Positions 12,601-24,600 of a DNA stretch of 64,000 nt are shown here, piece by piece. Location of the stretch: NCBI GenBank assembly GCA_963924555.1, contig OZ004584.1, forward strand, positions 6,075,001-6,139,000. The letters are read 5' to 3'. Each line of letters starts with the position of its first letter. Position 1 is the stretch's first letter. This DNA is from Crambe crambe (taxonomy: Eukaryota > Porifera > Demospongiae > Poecilosclerida > Crambeidae). The position numbers were made by a program, and so were the translations under genes. Below the pieces are notes generated by a model. It was not told the DNA's origin. It worked only from the letters and a program-made list of their open reading frames with translations, and searched no databases.

Positions 12601-15600
12601 ACACACAGGGGTAGGATACAAGAGAATGAGCAGAAGAACGAGAACTGAGGAAAATGACAAAAATCAAGGATTATAAGGAGAGAGTGGACCAATGAGGAAG
12701 GGGGTTATTTTTAGATGACCAATGGGAACAAGTAGTATTTTAAGAATTGCCTAACAGAAAATGTATTAATTAACTAAACCACAACTAAAGAGAAATTACA
12801 GAACAAAATCATGTACACATGAAGGTGATTATACAAGACATAATTAACAACATACATAACATAGACTTACAGTTACAAGTGTTCAAGTGTTTATGTGGGG
12901 CTTGGACCTCACATCCCCCCACTGAGACTGGAGCTGGTCGTCCTCAGGTGATGTCCGGCCAGGCCTGCCGACTAAGCCCATCCGCATTGGTGTTGTTGGC
13001 TCCCGGTTTGTGGATGACTTCAAACGAGAAGGGCTGGAGTGCCAAGCTCCACCGAGTAAGCCTACTGTTGGTGTTTCTCATTGTCTGCAGATGGATTAGG
13101 GCCTTGTGATCGGTCAACAATTTGAAAGGTTGACCCAAGAGATAAACAGCGAAGTGTTTAGCTGCCTCGACAACTCCCAGTAGCTCCACTTCAGTAGCCG
13201 AATACTTCTTCTCTCTTTCAAGTAGCTTGCGGCTGTAGTATGCAATGGGTCTTTCTTGATCTAGTTTGTCTGATTGAGTAAGAACAGCACCTATGCCGAC
13301 ATATGAGGCATCTGTGTGAAGACTAAAGGTCTTGGAATAGTCAGGAGTGGCCAACACCGTATCAGAAGCAAGTTGGTTTTTGAGTTTCTGGAATGCTTGC
13401 TGGTGCCTTTCTTCCCAGGGGAGTACTTCTGGCGATGACTTCCTAAGGAGTTCAGTGAGCACTGCAGCAGTGGAACCATAATCCTTGATGAATTTACGAT
13501 AATAACCTGAGAGGCCAAGGAAGGCTCTAAGGTCCTTCTTTTTCTTGGGAACTCGGAATTCCTCGATAGCTTTGGTTTTAGCCAGCTGTGGTCTCAGGAA
13601 CCCTCGGCCAACAGTGTGTCCTAGGAAATCTATGCTCGGTCGTACAAAGGAACACTTCTTCAGCTTAGAGGTCAATCCAGCTTTCCTGAGAGCGGTTAAG
13701 GTCTGTTTCAAATGGAGGAGATGGTCATCCCAAGTGTCACTTGTGACTAAAATGTCATCTATATATGCCGTGGAATGTGGTAGGTCCTTTAAGACTCGGT
13801 CCATCAGCCTCTGGAAAATACTCGGGGCATTTTTTAGTCCAAAAGGTAGAACGTTGTACTCATATTATTTGCCGCTGGTGGTCACAAATGCAGTCTTGTG
13901 CTCATCTTCCTCCTCTATAGGCACTTGATAATAACCCTTGGCCAGGTCCAAGGTAGACATGAACCTGGCTCGAGCTGCTCTCTCAATCATCTCGTCTATC
14001 CGCGGGAGGGGGTACGGGTCTGCGACAGTGAGGCTATTGAGTCGGCGGAAATCTGTACACATCCTCAACCCTCCATCTGGTTTGTGGACACACACGACAG
14101 GAGATGAGTATGGGCTATCAGAGTCTCGGATCACCTCCAGTTCCAGTAGTCCTTCAATCTCCTTCTGGAGCGGTTCCCTCCACCTCTCAGGAACTCTGTA
14201 AGGGGGAAGGGAAAAGGGAATGTCAGTAGTGATGTGAATAGAGCAAGTGAGGATGTCAGTTCTTCCTGGTGTATCTGAGAACACACTGTCAAATTGTTGA
14301 AGCACATCAACCAGCTGGTGCCTCCTTCCTTCCGGCAGTCAATATCACAGCAGGTACCAGTCCAACGGTCCTCTGGATTGCCAGGTTGGGATGAAACGTC
14401 GGCTTGAGCCGGTAGAGGTTGAGGAGTGGTAGGGTGGGGGACCAGCTCCAGCTGGCCCGAGTCATCTAGACTCCCATCGGCAACCATGACAGTAGCTGCC
14501 ACTTCCCTCACAAATCGCTTAAGTGAGTTTCTGTGGAAGTTCCTTCCAGGGACTCCACGTAGAGGAGCAGATATCCGATAGGTCACTGGGGAGGTTTTCT
14601 CCAGGATCCGAAATGGTCCTCTCCACTGCTCAGCAATCCCCTTAGGTTCTGCAGGGAGGCGGACAAGAACTTCCTCACCCTCAATGAATGGGTCATCATC
14701 TGCTCTTCTGTCATAGAGTTTCTTTCTCTTTTCTTTGGCTTTCTCGTCATTCTTGGTCATCAGAAGCTGTCCAAGTTCCAACCTCTTCTGAACATCCCAC
14801 AAGTATTCTGCTGTCTTGACGGGAAGATGCTCCTCCCCCGTCCACGCCTCTCTGAGCACTGCCTAAGGGCCTCGAGCCTCACGGCCATACAGAAGCTGGT
14901 ATGGGCTAAAGCCTGTGGATGAATGTACTGTAGTCCTGTAGGCAAACAAGACATAGGGTAAAAATAAGTCCCAATTCTTCTCAGTATCAGCTTTCTTCCC
15001 CAACATGCGTTTGAGGGTGGCATGGAAACGTTCTAGCATGCCATTGCTCTGTGGTCTATAAGGTGTTGTCCTTAAGTGCTCGATCTTCAACTTCTGTAAC
15101 AGGGCTGTGGTTAGTTTGCCCACGAAATTCTGTCCATTATCAGTCAAAATCGTGGCTGGTAATCCATGGCGGGAGAACACTTCAATCATGGCATCCGTTG
15201 TAGTCTCAGCATCTGCCTTCTTCATCGGAATGGCTTCTGGCCACCTGGAGCTAAAGTCCATCAAAGTTAGTATATAGGTGTTCCCTCTTTTTGTTCGTTT
15301 CAAGGGTCCTACAACATCAAGGGCGACTTGCTCCCATGGTCGAGAGATCACTGGTAGGGGTTGTAACTCTGCCTTTGGTCCGTAGCTAGGGTTTCCCCTT
15401 TGGCAGGCCTCACAGGCCTTACACCAAGCTTTGGTGTCTTTAGACATGGCAGGCCAATAGAATTGACTGGCTAACTTCTGTACGGTTTTCTTACTGCCTA
15501 AATGGCCAGAAATTGGGGAAGTGTGAGCAGCTTCCCAGGCTGCTTTTCTCAGTGGTGTAGGCAAGGCTAGTAGCCAAGTTTCCTTTCCCCAGCTATCCTG

Positions 15601-18600
15601 AGCCACCCGCCCTAGCTGACCCTTCCTCACGCTATACGTAGAATCAGAGTCCGTCCTGGCAGCGCCCCAGAAGTCAGCGAGAGAGGTGTCTGCCTTCTGT
15701 AGCTGGATCACGGATTGTCTGTTGAGCTGGCCCAGTTCAACTATGTCTGGCACGGGTGTCTCGTCCTGAATGGGTCCAGGTGGTGTCCAGCCTTCCATCA
15801 GCTGTGATTGCATTTGGGTCCTTCTTCCTTTGGCCACAGCTGCGGAGCCCTCCACACCAAGGTCAGCATTACAGGAATCTTCATCGTTGCCCTCAGACCC
15901 AGATCCATGACCTGTAAGGGAAGAGGGAAGGGAGTTGGTGGTGGGGTTGGGGTTAGGGGGTGGAGAATTGCTCAAAGAGCTTGTGGGGGTGGCCACCTCC
16001 TTTGTGGTTGTGTCATCTTCAGGAGTAGCATCCAGTTGAGTGGCTCTCACACCATCCCTCTCAGTATCCTCCTTGTCTTTTCTTTGCTCTTCTTGGAGTT
16101 TCTTCACCTGGGCTCTCGTCAATACGGCCACTTCCTGGTTCTGCTGGACATCCTCCTTTGTGGTCAGAGCTCCATCAGTTGTCTCCTTCGGTAGTGGTTC
16201 AGGGCCTATGCTCCATTGAATGCGGAGACCTGGGGTGTTTTTACCCAGTAAAACTGGATAGGAGAGGCTCCCCCTGGGTAGTACAGCTGCTTCTAGCTTG
16301 AAGTGACATCCCCTCACTGATACAGGTAGTTCCACAAGTCGACAGTCAACTGGCTCTCCAGTAGCACCGGCCACCATTGTCTGGCCCACTGTGGTTGTCT
16401 TCTCAGGCACCAGGTCCTGCGTAACTACAGAAATATCGGCACCAGAATCCACTAGAATTCTTTTGACACGTTTGCCTGCCACTGTTCCGGAGACGACACA
16501 TGAGCTCGATAGGGGTGAGTCCTTGTCAATATCAGAGATATAGTTGACCTTCTGGGGGCAGTTAGGGCCAATGTGTCCCTTGGCGTTACACTTGTGACAA
16601 ATCACACCTCCACCAGTATTGCTGTTACTGTTTTTGGGTCGGTTGTTAGCACCTTTGTGCTGTTGTCGTTGGATGGGGGGCCGGCTCTCCTCCAGAGTAT
16701 CCACCTTTCCAGGTGCCAGTGATTCCCCTCCAGATTTTTCAGAGTGGTCCTGATGGTCCCTCCAGAGCTTCTTGTACTGTTGCCCTCCTGTGGTTCCCTG
16801 TTTCCAAGGCTTCTTATGGTAGTCTTCTCCCTGTCGACGTTGGGGTTTCTGTCCTCCCAGTCGATATTCACCTGTATAACTAGAGACAGACATGCAATGG
16901 TTACCAAAGTAATCATCAGCCAGGCGATAGGTGTCAATAAGCGTCTGTGGTGCCCGGTCTCTGACGAATCCAGCTGCTCCAGCCGGTAAGAAGTGTATAA
17001 ATCGTTCAATAGTCATCCTTTCCTGGACTTTTGCGATAGTATCTGTAGTTGAAAATCTTGTACACAGCCTGTGTAGCTTGGTTCCATATGTCTGGAATGA
17101 CTCTCCTGGTGTCTTGGTAAGAGAGAAGAAAGTGGCTCCTGCTCTTTTATAAGTTTCCTGGCAGGTTGCCAACACTGCTTCCTTCACACTGTCATACTTT
17201 AGTCTCTCCTCAACAGGCAGTGACTGTGCAGCCATCCTGGGTGTTTGGCTAAGGAGTGGGACTAACGTCTGCGCCCACATGAACTTTGGAATTTCTCGGG
17301 CCTCCATGTTAGCTTCAAAAAGTTCAATGTACTCCACTATATCAGCGCCATCTTCCATGTGTTTTGGGCTAGGGATCGATCGCTGGAGCTCCCTTTCCCT
17401 GGCTGCTTCTCTCTCTTCCTTTCTGTCCTTCTTGCGTTGCTCTTCCATTGCCATCATCTCTCGTTTAGCCTTTTCTTCCAGTTCCTGCTTCTCTCGTTTG
17501 GCTTTTTCTTCCATCTGTTGTCTCTCATATCTGCTTCTTTCGTCGATTCGTTCAAGCATAGCAGTATTCTGACTCTGCAGGGCTGCCATGTTGGCAAGGT
17601 TTTGTCGCTGGAGCTCAGCGATGCGAGCGAGTGTTTGAGGGTCCAAAGCTGGAGTAGTGATGGCAGAAGGTGTCTCTAGTGGGGGTAGATCTCGTACTCT
17701 CCTATCACCTTCGTGTTCATAGTCTTCCTCGTCCGACATTTCTGGAGCGAATTATTCAGTGTGAGTTGAAGAGGTTTGCTCAGTGTGAGTTGGGAGTGAG
17801 TTTCCTGGAGAGAAATCCTCAGTTTCTGTACTCTCAGATTGTGTCCGCCTATGGAGATGTCTTGTGGCGTCGAACTCCTCGTATATGTTACTGTACTGCA
17901 CAGCTTTCATTCTTCTCTGGGGGAGTTGGCATCGCTCCTTTAGGTTAAGTTGGCTCAACGAATCCAGTTTGCCTACTACCTAACTCCCGCTTCCTAGCAC
18001 AGTAGTGGCTAGGACCAGAAGCACTAAAACAGTTCGAAAATACAATTAAAATCAAAAATAGAAGTCCAAGACTGTTTCACTTGGCTTCCTGAAGAAGATG
18101 CACTTCTATCCCACAGTCACCAGCAGTTCCAGAGTCTCCCGCACGAGTCTGGTCTGTCTCACCCAGCTGTCAGGACAATACTCTCCTCCACCGGTCTGTT
18201 TCACCCAGGTAGATGCTGGCACAGTGTTGCAGGTAGTAGTTGTAGTCTCCTTCCGTGGAACCCGTCTGTTTCACCAGGTCTCAGTAGCGTCCTCAGCTGC
18301 TGCCACTAGATGAGTGTAGATTTCTCAACTGAAGTAGTCTGTTTCACTAGCACCAACACGATGACGCTCCTTATACCGCTGCCACCATGTGAGTTTCGCT
18401 CCTGGCCCTGACCCCACCCCGCCAAGTAGGTAATAAAGATATTGTTCAGTACACAAACACACACAGGGAAAATGACAAAAATCAAGGATTATAAGGAGAG
18501 AGTGGACCAATGAGGAAGGGGGTTATTTTTAGATGACCAATGGGAACAAGTAGTATTTTAAGAATTGCCTAACAGAAAATGTATTAATTAACTAAACCAC

Positions 18601-21600
18601 AACTAAAGAGAAATTACAGAACAAAATCATGTACACATGAAGGTGATTATACAAGACATAATTAACAACATACATAACAGGGCTTGGACCTCACAATCTG
18701 CATTGAAGGTCCTCCTCTTCATAATTTTGATGTTAACTCTGCTATTGACTTATGGTGGAAAGACAGCTGCACCAGTCGCAGGGTGAATCAGCAGAAGCGA
18801 AAGGACTATCACCATAGAGAATCTAGCAGTCCTACATCAGAGGCATCTGAACCAGAAACTGCATTACTTCTTGATGACTGGGATGAATGGCCTATGCTTT
18901 TTAATATTTCATATAAATTTTTTCTGACTGTTTATCCAACCACATGACAAGATTTCATATGATTTTTTCTGACTTTTTTTATTTTATTAAAATAGACATG
19001 AAAAAATTCCATAGTTGTTTATGGCCACATAGTTGTGACCTGCCAGGCAGAAATTTGTCAGTCCAAAGTAATGCATAGCCTGACACTTTGTCAGTCCAAC
19101 ACTTATGAGTTATAATTGTCTCTGCATAATAAAATAGAAATGTAATAAATAATAGTTAGACAATGTGACCAGGGATCTAAGTTATTTAGAGATCCGAGGG
19201 CCCTGGGCTGTAGCGACCCGAGCGCAGCAAGGCCCCGAGGGTCTCTAAATAACTTAAATCCCATTGGTCAAGTTGCCTAACTTATTTAGAACAAAGGCTT
19301 CAAATGAATCGCTAAAGTTAGCTAGTCAGCCATGAAAGCTTCGTGCACAGAAAATCCAGCAGCTGAAAATCACCAGAACTAAGGTAGGCTTTCTAGGTTA
19401 TATGCTTGAAAATATGAACTAACTAAGCTTTCTATGCTACCTTGTTACTCTTTTCCAGGCTTTAGTTTGTACTTACTAGCGTCAGGAGGCGAGAAACTAG
19501 CTTTCCATAAGGTTTTTGGACAAGTCTTCTAACACATGCCCACCAGGCGGGGTTGGTTGGTTACTATGGATTCATAACAATATTTCTAATTGCTGCCCAC
19601 CACAGGGTACTAAGTGCCTTTAGCTACAATAGTAGGTTTACTAAGTGCCATAGGCTCTTCTGGTAGGTTACTAAAGAAAATAATGAGGTAACTGTGTTCT
19701 AAATAATAGTTAGACAACGAGACCGAGGGATCTACCGTCTGTATAAACCCGAAGGCTCTGGGCTGTAGCGTCCCAAGCGTAGCGAGGGCGCTACTAGGGG
19801 CCTAAGGGTTTATACAGACGGTAGATCCCGTTGGTCGAGGTGTCTAACTAATTTAGAACATGGCAATAACCTTGACAACCTAGCGCTATAGCTAGCTAGC
19901 TAGTTTCAAATACTCGGCGACTCGCCATGCTTAGACTATTTGACGTGAACAACCGAGACATAACAGACGAGCTAGACTACTGTAGCAACCCAAGCTGCCC
20001 TCTACCTCACTCGAGCTCCATCCCTGGCCCTGGCCCTGGCCTTACCTTAGAATACGCTGGGGTTGTTCAGTTCATCTGTGATGTCTACGTTGTTCTTGCC
20101 ATAAAATCTCAGCGCTACAGCTACTTCCTTGGAAACGGTTAGTGCGTTGCTAAGTTCTAATCAAGCACGGGGTGAATATATGTAGACTTACCTATGCCCT
20201 GAGAGGAGGTAAGTATATATGTAGACACCTCCCAGTAAATAAGTGAACTAGTCTACCTCTAACTGACCAATCAGATTGCAGGAATCAATCAAGCCATGTT
20301 CTAATAATAATTATTTAACCCATAGTTTAACATTAAACCTATGACTCAATATAGCATATATTATCTAATAGACAAACTATTATACTACTAAAAGATACCA
20401 AACACTTGACTTCTAAATTTATGTGAGTCCTGTTTAGTCCCACAAATTCGTAAGCCTATAAAATCTTTAGCAACATATTCTACACCAATATACTCTTTAT
20501 TTCAGTCTATTCCAGTAAGAAACTAACTTCTATAGGAGGAAATTGACATGCACTCGTAGCTCTAGTCCCACAAAGTCTGTACTTCTCTTCCTCAGAAGAT
20601 GTATTGTGACAATAGGGCTGAATTTTCTATGGTTACAACGCGGATAGCATGCGCGAAATGTATTAGCTTAATGGGAGTGACGTCACATGACGTAGGCAGT
20701 TTCCAATCCTGTTCTGTGTCTAATATCTATGCTTTAAGCTACACTGATTGAATGCATGCGTGCTAGCTACATACATTTTTATGATTACATCATTCATTAT
20801 GCATGAAATTTCACGTATTATTTCGTGTCTAATTAAGTGCATGCGCATGCAACTTATACTAGGCCCTTCGCTTTTCCACTGCCCCGCAAAAAAAGCGGGC
20901 CTGGTATGAGGCTAAGAATGACTCAGCATTAATATTCATTACAGTTCATGGACAAGTAGGGATGGCTATACTGTATGTCAACTTCAAAAAAGTTCATGAA
21001 GAGCCTACTCGCCTAATTTCAATAACCACACCCATATTACCTAACACTACTCTATCCCTACTTCACTCCCTATTGCCTATATCCCTATATCTAGTCTAGT
21101 TTGGTAATGTGGATGTGGTTACTGAAATTAGGAAAGTTGTAGTGATGGGTAAGGGGTTACTTACCTCTCTTGTTCATAAACTTTTTTGAACTGTACACAC
21201 AGCCATCCCTGCTTGTCTGTTTTATTTAGAATTATACAGAGTTCTGTCCAAAGAGTGGTCCACTGCACTGCATGTTTACCACATGATATAATGATTGTAG
21301 GAACATCCTCTAGTTCTTAGGGTATTATGATCGTACTGTGATCTCTTGTAGATTCTCCGTACCATCATAGGAGCTCGTTCCCGTTCCATGGAATCCACAA
21401 GGTCCTCGCAGGAGATCTTGAACTGGACCCCTTGGAAAACGGGGATGGCTTTCTCATACCGGGGGCGAACCCTACTCGTTATGAAGCAAGTAAGTAATAT
21501 ACCCTCAGACGAATTCCTGGACAAATGGGAGATGAAGGCACACCTACTGAAATCCAAGTATCGGATAGAGATTCATATTTACACCAACGAGTGGATAACC

Positions 21601-24600
21601 TTATCCAACGAGCTGATGGAACTGAACAGCCAGGAGAATTTTGAGTGTATCCCAGGACTTGCTACCAAATTGCTGGTAATGATCACTGGACATGTGAAAG
21701 CTCTGGCTCTCAGCTGGTTCCCGGGCATGCTTATCTTTCCGTCAGGAAGGACCTTTGTTACCTATGTCCCTTGCTGGAAATGCTATGCTGAGATAGGTTC
21801 TGCTATATTCTTCGGTAAAGTGGTACAGATAACATCAAATAGCAGTGATGTGTGATAGGTGGTTAAAACTACATTCAGTATACAAAGACTCAGTATACTT
21901 CACAGTATACTTCACATATCAATTCAGTATACTCCACATGTACGTTCAGTATACTCCACATATACATATCAATTCAGTATACTCCACATATCTCACATAT
22001 CAATTCAGTATACTCCACATGTACATGCAGTATACTACACATGAAGACTCAGTCAAATTGGTTGACTTGTACATACTGAATTAGACACTTGGGTACCTCT
22101 TCTTTATGATTAATTGTGTTTGCTCCTGGGAAAGTTACTCACCTGAACTAATTGATTAATTGGGGGAGGAGGGTGACCACATTGTGATTTGCTGATTACT
22201 GTAAGTCATGAGGGGTGAAAAAATGCGTGGGGGTAAACCACTCTGTTATCTGTTCAGGTAACACCTTGGAAGGGGGTTACTCTGTTAACCAAAAAACTAC
22301 TCACCTGACTTGCCTCCTTCACTTCTTTAAGTGCTTAAAAAGAGAGAAAGAAAGAATCTTCTTCAGAATCAGCTAATGAACCCTTGTACTTTGCACTTTT
22401 GCAGGTGCCATGAAGGGGACTTACATTTGCAAGGACGACAATCTCATCAGTACCTTCATCCTAGAGGACCAAGTCGTCACTGCTGCACTGGACAAACCCC
22501 TTGAGTGTTGTCTCCATGGTTACATCAAAATCATGCACATGGCACCAGATCTGGTGAGCAAGGGACTGTATGTATGTATGTATGTATGTATGTATGTATG
22601 TATGTATGTACATATGTATGTATGTATGTGTGGAGTCACTGGCAGTGCACTTAAAGGGAGACCATGAGTTCAAGTCCCACCAGTGTCATATGGTGTTATC
22701 CATCACCAGCATTAATTTGCTGTGCACCATGCCACCAGTCCACCCAGCTGAAAATGAGTACCTGGAATTTCCAGGGTGCAAATCAAACTGGCTATCTCTC
22801 CAATATCAGTTGTGGTCCAGGTGGGACTTCGGGTGCCCACACCACTTGCTGAGAAGAGATAGTCAGTTCTCCTGCGATTTCCTAGCCCGGGGCAGGAAGT
22901 TGCCAGCACTGGCTCATAGTGCTTGCTTAGTGCACAGGCATCCTTGCGCATGACGGCAGCTAGATGATTTGCATTTGCATGTATGTATGTATGTAGACCC
23001 AATGCTACACTCAGTAAACTTACTATTACACTCTCAGTAAATTCACTGCTACGTACATCTCTACACTCAGTAAACTTCTCTATTCACTGTTATAGTCTTA
23101 GCAGTAATATCACTGCTACATTCAGTAAATTTACTAATGTAAATTTTTAATGATAAAACCGTGAAAAAAAATTTACCTCACAAAATGCACACTAAATTCA
23201 AACTCAGTTTAATTTACAAGGATTTTGCCTCCTCCCCTCCCCTCCTCCTCTCCCTCCCCCTCCTTCTCATCCTCCCTCTCTCTCCCCTGCTCCTCCTCCT
23301 TCTCCTCTCTCCCCCTCCTCCTTCCCTCCCCCTCCTTCTCCTCCTTCCCCCTTCTCCTCCCTCCTCCTCCTCCCCTCCCTGCTCTAGATATTCCGTGACT
23401 TGACCAGTGATGTGTCATATCAGGATAGTAATGCTCCACTTCAGATCTGTGACGAGGTCTTGGGCAAGGGAGAGTTCAGTTTTGTCTACAAGGGAGAACT
23501 CGTGACTTCTGCTGTGGCAAATGTAAGTTTAAGAAAGTGGAACTAACTCATCTACTGATTCATAGTCTAACAACAACAGTAACAACAACAATAATAATAA
23601 CAACAACAACAACAACAACAACAACACATAATCATGTGATAATCATGTGTTTGCATATCTAGTAAGGGGGAAAGCAGTGAGGATTATAACTTTTATCAAT
23701 TGATCTGACAAATGACAGACCATTCAGAGAATTATTAGGTCATTTGGCATTAGTGGTCTGACATCAAAGATAACAGACCAATTTAAAAGCTTGACACTTC
23801 AGTGATTTTGAACTTTAAAAAAAGAAACAGTTTACACCAATTATCCCAGTCAGATTTGTACATTTAGCACACACTACTGTCTCCCTATTGGCTAGCTAGC
23901 TGGCAGTGAGCCAAGTTTAAAGTAACCACCACAATTATGACCTGACAAGAGTGACAGTTAATTGGTCTATCATTATATGGTTTTATCCGGATTTTGACCG
24001 GTTATAATCCACTCTGGAAAGAAAAAAGTTGCAGTCAAAATCTTTCTGGTGAACGTGTCTGACCTGCTTAGCAGTGCCTCCATCAGCGAGTTATTGGAGC
24101 TCTCGAAGGAGACAAAGCACTTACTCTATGCTTACAGAGAAATCAGACAAGAAGTCTCTTTCCTGTCCAACTTGAATCATCCCAACCTGATCAAGCTATG
24201 TGGAGTAAGAACCAGCCCTCACATGTGTCTGGTCCTGGAGTTGGCTCCCAAGAAGAGCCTGAGGGCCATTTTGAAGGAGTATAAAGAATGCCAAGTGGCG
24301 CTTGAACCTCTGACACTCAAGAACACTGCACTGCAGGTGAATATAGTTCGCAGATAATCATGCATATAGCTAGTAATGCACCACTTCTAACTTAGTTCTG
24401 TATAATACCTAAGCTTTACTAATTAAGTGTGACCAGGACTGGCTTTATGAATTAATTGAAGCCAATGATTTTTCTGTTTTGTGGTGCGACTCATGATGAA
24501 GCCCAACCAGCTGTTTTTGTGAATCATATGACTTGATGATTAGACTGAGCCCTGATTTCCTAGCTTTGCTCTTTAATTTTCATTGGATAGCATTAGACAT

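Larger units (their letters stand above)
12531..18695 (-). mobile_element. Ty3/gypsy-type LTR element with integrase placed before reverse transcriptase (Gmr1-like order), broken
   Basis: LTRs 12531-12913 and 18388-18695, starting TGTGAG and ending CTCACA, flanked by a 5-bp duplication ATCTG (12526-12530, 18696-18700). On the minus strand the order is gag with coiled coil, CCHC knuckle (CHKCNAKGHIGPNC), aspartic protease (LVDSGADISVV), integrase with its zinc region and core, GPY/F-like tail, then reverse transcriptase and RNase H next to the 3' LTR. That order is known for the Gmr1 group. The LTRs differ mainly by two indels and hardly at all by substitution, so insertion is fairly recent. 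The reading frames are interrupted about two or three times, so it is a broken fossil. It lies inside the hAT transposase. Confidence 0.85.
9190..18945 (+). pseudogene. hAT-superfamily transposase (DUF4371-like), broken and interrupted
   Basis: Pieces at 9190-9711, 9659-10091, 11371-12530 and 18701-18945 match in order the ZNF862/C17orf113-like hAT transposases. They are a Ser/Lys-rich start, a TTF/BED-like segment (STNLRLSNMLDHAGSDTHKAAM region), the DUF4371 core (ANAAGLFKCVSDAL; then SDGATVN, which carries a likely catalytic Asp), and the hAT C-terminal dimerisation part around 12400-12530, continued at 18701. The frame shifts near 9655, and a 13-bp tandem duplication near 11402-11428 shifts it again. 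Two later insertions separate the pieces. The protein cannot be made from this copy. Confidence 0.72.
8921..20914 (+). mobile_element. Old hAT DNA transposon carrying nested insertions
   Basis: Inverted ends of about 70 bp bound this region: 8921-8990 and 20838-20914 share GTGGAAAAGCGAAGGGCCT, then GTATAAGTTGCATG in opposite orientation. Between them, on the + strand, lie the pieces of one hAT-type transposase. After subtracting the LTR element (12531-18695) and the foldback repeat (10092-11370) about 4.5 kb remains, a normal size for an autonomous hAT. The inverted ends are long for hAT, and no 8-bp target duplication could be read. The element fills a LRRK-like intron. Confidence 0.5.

Noticed and set aside
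15808-17948. Several + strand open frames of 70-130 codons
   Set aside because: They are antisense shadows of the LTR element's minus-strand genes.
22410-22667. 85-codon frame with a Val-Cys-Met-Tyr repeat end
   Set aside because: The start is a real LRRK-like exon (22405-22553), but the rest reads into the intron's (TATG)n repeat.
23209-23439. Glu/Arg/Gly-rich minus-strand protein
   Set aside because: Antisense translation of the CCT-rich splice tract.
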